A stretch of 64,000 bases of DNA from Pseudocercospora fijiensis CIRAD86 (lineage: Eukaryota; Ascomycota; Dothideomycetes; Mycosphaerellales; Mycosphaerellaceae), in assembly GCF_000340215.1 (NCBI RefSeq), contig NW_006921534.1, positions 6,561,450 to 6,625,449 on the forward strand, read 5' to 3'. Positions 58,072 through 64,000 of the stretch are shown piece by piece. Within the stretch, counting starts at the first letter, position 1. Every line of letters begins with the position of its first letter. The notes under the pieces were generated by a model. The model saw nothing but the letters and a program-made list of their open reading frames with translations. It ran no database searches and was not told where the DNA came from. Both the position numbers and the translations under genes were made by a program.

Positions 58072-58370
58072 TAGCGCTAGCTTCTATACTAGCGATACCT
58101 CCCGCGCTAGCTTCTATACTAGCGATACCTCCCGCGCTAGCTTCTATACTAGCGATACCTCCCTAGCTAGCTTCTATACTAGCGATACCTCCCGCGCTAG
58201 CTTCTATACTAGCGATACCTCCCTAGCTAGCTTCTATACTAGCGATATCTCCCTAGCTAGCTTCTATACTAGCGATACCTCCCGCGCTAGCTTCTATACT
58301 AGCGACGCCTTCCTAGCTAGCTTCTATACTAGCGACGCCTTCCCCGCTAGCTTTTATACTAGCGACGCCG
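58072..58370 (+). repeat. 30-bp tandem repeat in ORF Y (10 units)
   Basis: In frame the unit reads ALASILAIPP; undoing CCA to CTA gives APASIPAIPP. Some units end CCTAGC instead of CCGCGC. The run encodes a Pro/Ala-rich linker. Confidence 0.9.
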
Positions 58371-58650
58371 CCTAAGCCTAACTCCTAAGGAAGCGTAGCT
58401 TATTCTTCCCTATTACTAGCTTCGAAGTCCGCTACTTAACCTACTTCGCCGACTCCTCGAAGAAGTCTCTCCTTCCCTCCTATTCTAGAGAGCCCCTCGT
58501 TACCTACGACGCCGCCTAAGCTAGACTCCTAAGTAAGTATAGCTTATTCTCCCCTATTACTAGCTTCGAAGTCCGCTACTTAACCTACTTCGCCGACTTC
58601 TTAAAGAAGTCTCTCCTTCCCTCCTATTCTAGAGAGCCCCTCGTTATCTA
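58365..58650 (+). repeat. 144-bp direct repeat in ORF Y (2 units)
   Basis: GACGCCGCCTAAGC recurs at 58364 and 58508. Each unit is 48 codons (TPPK...ASKSATQPTSPT...FPPILESPSLP), Ser/Pro-rich, so the repeat keeps the frame. Confidence 0.9.
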
Positions 58651-61600
58651 CTTTAAGAGATAGAACGAATTAACTACTAGCCTCGGTACGGCGTAGTCGA
58701 CCGATCGCAAGCGCGAGTATATCTAAGTCTAATTCTAGAGATAGTATTCCTAGCCCTAGCTTAAGGCGAAGCCCGTCTAGATTAAGAGATAGTATTACTA
58801 GGTCTAATTTAAGAGAGAGCTTATAAAGGCCTCGTCCTAAAGCTTAGCTATCGTAGCTATAACGTAGGCTCCTACTATATATCCGGCTAAATCCTAGAGG
58901 GCGTAACCCGCGCCCTACCTTACTAGAACCTCTACTACCGCTACGACCTACGCTACCGCGAGGTCGGTAGGGTCGAAACGATAATAGCGACGTTACGCTC
59001 GAAAGCTCGCGAGCACCTTCGGTAACTAGTAGTTTAATCTAATCGGATTTAAGTAGTTCTTTAAGTAGCGACGCTAGGGTTAATTCCGACGAGGAACTAG
59101 ATAATCTATCTATTATATCGACCCCTTATAGTCGGATAGTACTTTACTAAGCGCTCGCTATAGATAGTTGCTCTTATAAGTATTCCTAAGACTAGGATAC
59201 GGACGCGGAAGAAGAGGAGCCGATATCGCCTAAAGTTATACTTATAGAATTTGTTACTAAGGGTACTACTACTATCTTTGCCTAAAGTTAACTTTACTAG
59301 CTCCCGGATATACTTATATACGTCGTAGAGTATAGCAAGCTCCCGACGTATATATATAAGTAGCTCCGAGGCGTCGACTAGTATAAACTCCTCGCTAGGT
59401 AGGTTAACGGGATACCTTCTACGGTCCTATTACTTAAGAAGTCGTATCTTATATCTACTAATTAGCTATTTTATATTACTCGATACTAGGATATTAACGC
59501 ACTTCTCCTCCCTATAACCTTACTTACGACCTATAGAGCCGGTATTCGGTTGTTCTATACGCCTCGCTTTATAAAGACTATTACTTACGAGTAGTATATA
59601 CTAGTAGGCCGCTCTCCGATACGATCCGAACGCTATAAGTATATATAGATCGCGACTAGACTCGATACTTCTAGATTTAATACGTACCTCTTCTTCCCTA
59701 ACCTTCTACTCCCTAAAGCGAATCGAAATCGGAAGATCGACCGGTAATATCGCTATTATATAAACAAGCGTAAATAGGCTTACTTTATTAATACTATCCT
59801 TATTCCTACGCTTCGCGATACTTATCCTTCTCGAGTGCTCGTATATTATCCCCTATCCTTCTAGTAAGTATATAATCGCGTATACGCTCGATAGAAACAA
59901 GGCGTAGAAGGCAATAATCGTAACGTTAGTAAAATCTCTTACGATATTATAGATCCGCTACCGGCAAATTAAGACCCTATAGTCGACGTAGCTATACTAC
60001 GACTATATTGTTTATAGTAGGGCATCGAATATCGGTTACGTCGAGACTTAGATATATATTAGCGGCGTATAGAACTAGTTGTTATATAGTATAGGACTAA
60101 AATCCGTCTAGAGGTATAGACTCCCCTAGAGCTTAAAGAACTCCTCGATTAGTCCCTCGAGCGCTAGTTTAACCCTATATATCGTAATATAGACCGCGCT
60201 TAGTTCGACCTTATATAGGAAGACATCCCTACTAAACTAGTAGTCGAAGACGTAGTAGTATCTCCGCTTATCGCCCTTTGCCGGATAGCCTATAGTATTA
60301 CGAAGACTAGCGGCCTTAATATCGAGCATCCTTAAATATACTAGTAGTTCGGTATATAAGAGGCTTATAGTATCTAAGGCAAACTACTCCGTAAGTCCGT
60401 AGAGCGGCTTAGTAGTATCGGCTTCTTCTAAGGATATAATATATCGAAGGATCTCTTCGTATCTATTAACCGAACGGTAGAACCTATTTTTAGTTAGTTA
60501 ATACTACCGCTTCTTATATTCTCCTAGTCTACTATCGACTAGGTAGCCGCCGTTACTTCCCTTATTACCCGAAACACTATATTTCGCCGAGCTCGTATCT
60601 TAGACGCCTTTAAAGCGGAAATTATATAGGCGTATAATACGCTAGATAGCTACGCCTCGAGTACCGTTCCCTTTAGCGTACGAGGAGAGGTTCGTACTTA
60701 CTAGGACCTACTCTATTAGCCTAATCTACCTATAACTCGCCTAAGCCTAACCGAGGGAGTAGACGGACGTCGTACTTACTAGCCTTTCTTTATACTCGAG
60801 AGTAAGTACGTCGTCGACTTTATACGTTTATAGTTAAACCGCTAGCTCTTTGCAATATATATAGTCCTTTCGTAAAAGTCTGTTAACGTAGGCGTAAATA
60901 CCGCCTAACTTGATCGTATAACTCGCGCTATTAAGGAAGCCTCTACGTTAGTAATACTTAATATACTGTTCGACTTACTAACTACGACCTATAATAGTAG
61001 TTCCTTTAGTATAAAGCATAGACTCTTTTATAATCGTTACGACCGGTTAGGCGCGGGCGATAGAGAGTAGGAAGGAAGTTATCGGAGTTTAAATATTATA
61101 GTAAGCCTCTATACTACGTACGCCGCCTAGCTCCTAGCCGATCTCTTTAACTAGGTTTAACTACGCTTCTATACTACCGCGCTCTAGTAGACCGCCTATG
61201 CTACCGACTTCCTCCGTAGCTAGCTCTAAGCTACTAGTTCGGGAAGGCTAGAGTAAGCTTTCTATAGCTACGTAAAGGAGACGATCGACTAACTCGTTAC
61301 TGCCTACTAAACGTATCGAGTAGCGTATAGGGAGCGTAAGGATAACGATTCGGAAGAGGATAATAACTCGGATTAGTACGTAGGTATCGTTAAATAGGCG
61401 CTTTAGCGATTAAGCTAGGTATATAGATGCCGCTATACTAGCTATATACTCTGTATACTCTTAAAGCCCGATAAGCGTCTAGGGGATTAGGTACGGTTAC
61501 GCTACTTCTTCTTAGAGGAAGTTACCGATAAAGAGAGAGCCGGTCTCTATAGCTTTTCGTACGACCTCGTATATCGGATAATAGGCGGGAGACCTAATAT

Positions 61601-62345
61601 TATCGTCGCCCGGGGCGGTAGTAGTAACGCTATAGAAGGCGGCTTTACCTTATTTACTGCTATCTAGCAAACCCGCCTTTAGCTACTCTTTAACTAGGAC
61701 GACAGTTTTCGCCGCGATAGCTAGGAACGCCGACTATAGTATAGGTAGGCGAGGTACTATTTCGACGTACTTGCTTTACTTAGTCGGGATTACCTAAACA
61801 TTGCGTAACAGTTTAAGCATAGTATAGGGCGTTATATAATAAATTAGATACGCATCCTCCTAGTATACGATAAAAGCAAAATCTATTAAGCCGTTCGATA
61901 GAAGAAAATACCCGGTACTACTAGTTAATACTAGGTAAAGTAGGTAGCCGCCGTCCTAGTTAGCGCGAGTAACCTTATCTAGAATAGTACTATCCTATAG
62001 CATTAGTCGCTCGTTAGTACCGTAAATAAGAAGAACTAACTTTATATAATATACCGCTATACTCCTAATCTGCTCCGTAATTAAGGATAGTAGAGGATTA
62101 GCGAAGATCTTATTAACTGCTTTATAGCGATGCGATAGATTTAGCGACTAAGAGGGCTAGATAATAGTAACTCTACGTCTACCGACGACGACGATAACGA
62201 CGAGTAGATTCCGTCGCGAAATAGTAAGGCAAGGCTAGCCGAATACTAGGCATAGCTACCGCTTAATACGGCTACTAGACAGTGCCGACAATAGCAAAAA
62301 CTTCGGGCGTACGCCTAAAACCGTAGTTATATAATAAGTGTATAT

Positions 62346-62415
62346 AAATAAAGAAACTTTAGGTACGCACCTATTTAATATATAGAATAGGTATATACCT
62401 AAAGTTCCTTTATTT
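62346..62415. repeat. 30-bp-arm hairpin downstream of ORF Y
   Basis: Arms 62346-62375 and 62386-62415 match at 26 of 30 positions; all four mismatches are transitions, as expected from RIP. The arm includes AACTTTAGGTACGCACCTA, close to the upstream hairpin core. The ORF Y stop lies in the first arm, so the hairpin could also act as a 3' end or terminator structure. Confidence 0.85.
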
Positions 62416-63119
62416 GCGTATAGTCTCTATAATATTTAATCGTATAGTTAAATAAGTAGATATAGGCCGGTTAACTAAGTAGATAGCGCTTAAATAAGAT
62501 TAAATAGCGAGCGACTAGCGCAGCACTAAATAAATAGATAGCCTATTATATATAATAGCGTATAATCTAGGTTTATTACTTTATCGACTTTGCTAGACTA
62601 GCGTCGAGAATAGTAGGATTCTATTACACTATTATTGTTCTATATACTTAGAATAACAAAATTGCTATATAGTCCTAACCTCTCTTTATTCGGAAGCTAT
62701 ACTATACTATTAGAGATAGAGCCTCGTAGTATAGGTAGAAATCTCGACCTATAAAGTCGGAAATTAGTATCTCGGAAGAGGCGTTCTCTACTACTATATA
62801 TAGCGATCTATATTTACTCGGAGCTATAGAATACCGCTAGATATTCTATTACACTATCTACTTAATATATAGATTACTATAGCTCTTATCCCTTATATAT
62901 ACTATAGGGTTATCGAGGACGATAACGAGGTAGACTAACTTTACTTAATAGGCCCTAAATTCTTTATATAGTTAACTACTTAAGTAACGAAATTATTACG
63001 TAGTTGTATAAGCTAGAAGGACTATAATTGATTGAATAAAGACGTTATTACTTATTTACATGCTTATATAATTATTTATGTAATTTAATATTGCAGAGAC
63101 TGTTTCTATAATCGTAGTA
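62416..63119. other. AT-rich spacer without supported gene
   Basis: No frame or repeat of note. The part near 63020-63110 keeps some CA/TG dinucleotides (for example ATTGATTGAA and TTGCAGAGACTG) and looks less RIP-altered than its surroundings. Confidence 0.4.
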
Positions 63120-64000
63120 TTATATACCTAATCTAAGAATATTACCTTTAAGTAGCGTCGGGTTCTCTTCCTCTATCGATACTTTACGTAGAGTAGCCGT
63201 ACCCTCTTCTATTACTAGTAGCTCGCGTTCCTTCGCTATACTTAGTCGCTATAGTACGACGAGCGTAATATCGTTATCGTACGCCTCCTTCCCTTCTAGA
63301 AGTTCGATTAGAGTTATATCTACTATATCGTTCGCTAGGTAGGCGATGCTATAGTGCTACTAATATATAATCGTTCCTAAGACTTTAACGTTACCTTTAA
63401 GGTTAAATGCCCCGATTCCGATCTCGTACTCTATCTCGCTATATAGTAGTTTAAGGTTATAGCGAAGCGCCTTAATATCCGCTATCGTAACGTTAAAGTC
63501 CGGTAGATAGTAATAAACTAAGAAGCGATACTATATCGATAGCTAAGTTTTCTTATCGAGTCTATACCGAGTATAACGCTTAAGGCTAAATATACCTTTA
63601 TTCTTATTACCTAGATCGGTAACAATCTAATATAAATACTAGTGCTTCCTACAATCCGGCGACCGTAGCTACGCCGCGCGAGAAACTAGAATATTATATA
63701 TAAAACCGCCGTATACGAGTGCGACCGATATTAAGCAAAATCTAGTATATACCGCTAATCTATCCGTACTTTGCTATACGTCTTTTAACTACCGCCGATC
63801 CTTATCTCGTATATCCTAGAGTCTAGAACGTAAGGTCTATATAAACCGGAAATATACGAGGGCGACGTCGTAGAGTCGTAGAGGTACTAACGCCGAGCTA
63901 CGATATCCGAAGAATATATTATAATAACTTAAGTAGAGGTTGTCTACTAGGTACTTAATAAATAGCAATTAGTCGTATATAGATCGCGACTATTACCTTA
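63120..64000 (-). pseudogene. Unknown gene, 3' part (runs off window)
   Basis: The minus strand reads from the window edge to a stop at 63122-63120 in one frame with TAA/TAG interruptions only. It includes QIVTDLGNKNKGIFSLKRYT, YYYLPDFNVTIADIKALRYN and a C-terminus KGNILRLGI. The family is not recognised. The 5' part lies outside the window. Confidence 0.5.

Larger units (their letters stand above)
57342..62351 (+). pseudogene. ORF Y, giant intronless unknown gene (1,670 codons)
   Basis: An ATG at 57342 opens a single frame of 5,010 bases to TAA 62349-62351, with no frameshift and only TAG/TAA interruptions. N-terminus MPPKGQRKL followed by Lys/Arg/Glu-rich helix EEERKKKAERTARK; a Pro/Ala and Ser/Pro-rich disordered region to ~residue 580 with ten 10-residue repeats and two 48-residue repeats; then a long, apparently folded C-terminal part with acidic breaks (DTDAEEEEP, DNDSEEDNNSD) and RIIGGRPNIIVARGGSSNA near the end, closed by DDDDNDE and a basic tail. 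I recognise no polymerase, integrase, DDE, Rep or recombinase motif. Two related hairpins flank it. It may be the one gene of a separate mobile element (inference). Confidence 0.7.

Noticed and set aside
1..64000. LTR or LINE retrotransposon, tRNA or rRNA genes
   Set aside because: No reverse transcriptase YxDD-type block, integrase zinc motif, long terminal repeats, tRNA cloverleaf or rRNA sequence was recognised on either strand.

Overview
The window looks like a heterochromatic, repeat-only stretch of a filamentous ascomycete (Pezizomycotina) genome that has been heavily altered by repeat-induced point mutation (RIP). CpA and TpG are almost gone, TpA is in large excess, CpG is kept, and long reading frames are interrupted almost only by TAG/TAA where CAG, CAA or TGG stood. 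Fungal introns (GTAAGT-type donor, CTAAC/CTAAT branch, TAG acceptor) are present. No intact protein gene, rRNA or tRNA was seen. All coding features below are RIP pseudogenes whose frames were read by treating TAG/TAA as mutated sense codons; family names rest on motifs read by eye, without database searches.

Layout. 1-1978: end of a MULE-type DNA transposon. 2137-18413 and 23515-39780: two ~16.3 kb copies of one long unit (copy 1, copy 2), differing mostly by C/T and G/A transitions. Between them (18414-23514) lies a minus-strand gene split by a complete 3.3 kb MULE (19072-22371, with TIRs and a 9 bp TSD). Copy 2 continues into single-copy sequence that completes the unit: the SNF2 gene that copy 1 breaks off in its Walker A motif (39057-43412) and a second, paralogous SNF2 gene (44997-51501). 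Then come a ~95 bp minisatellite (51.7-52.1 kb), an unknown ORF (53.2-54.4 kb), a 273 bp satellite (54.5-55.2 kb) with a fragment of an NFX1/ZNFX1-like SF1 helicase gene embedded in it, a 1,670-codon intronless ORF (57342-62351) flanked by two related hairpins, and the 3' end of another minus-strand gene.

The long unit holds, in order: an unknown ORF (A), a ~1,620-residue RecQ-like helicase resembling fungal telomere-linked helicases, a minus-strand gene M (1,627 residues, unknown), small genes P1 and P2, and SNF2 helicases P3 and P4. P1-P4 each lie behind a copy of the same ~150 bp promoter module with a TATA-like box, which suggests co-regulation. All ten introns that could be fixed by phase in M, P2, P3 and P4 contain a short palindrome around TTTTGC-YRGCYRG-CAAAA, while the intron of the unrelated SF1 helicase does not. 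A helicase-rich multi-gene unit with a shared promoter and palindrome-bearing (introner-like) introns is the best candidate here for an undescribed selfish element; mobility is inferred only from the duplication.
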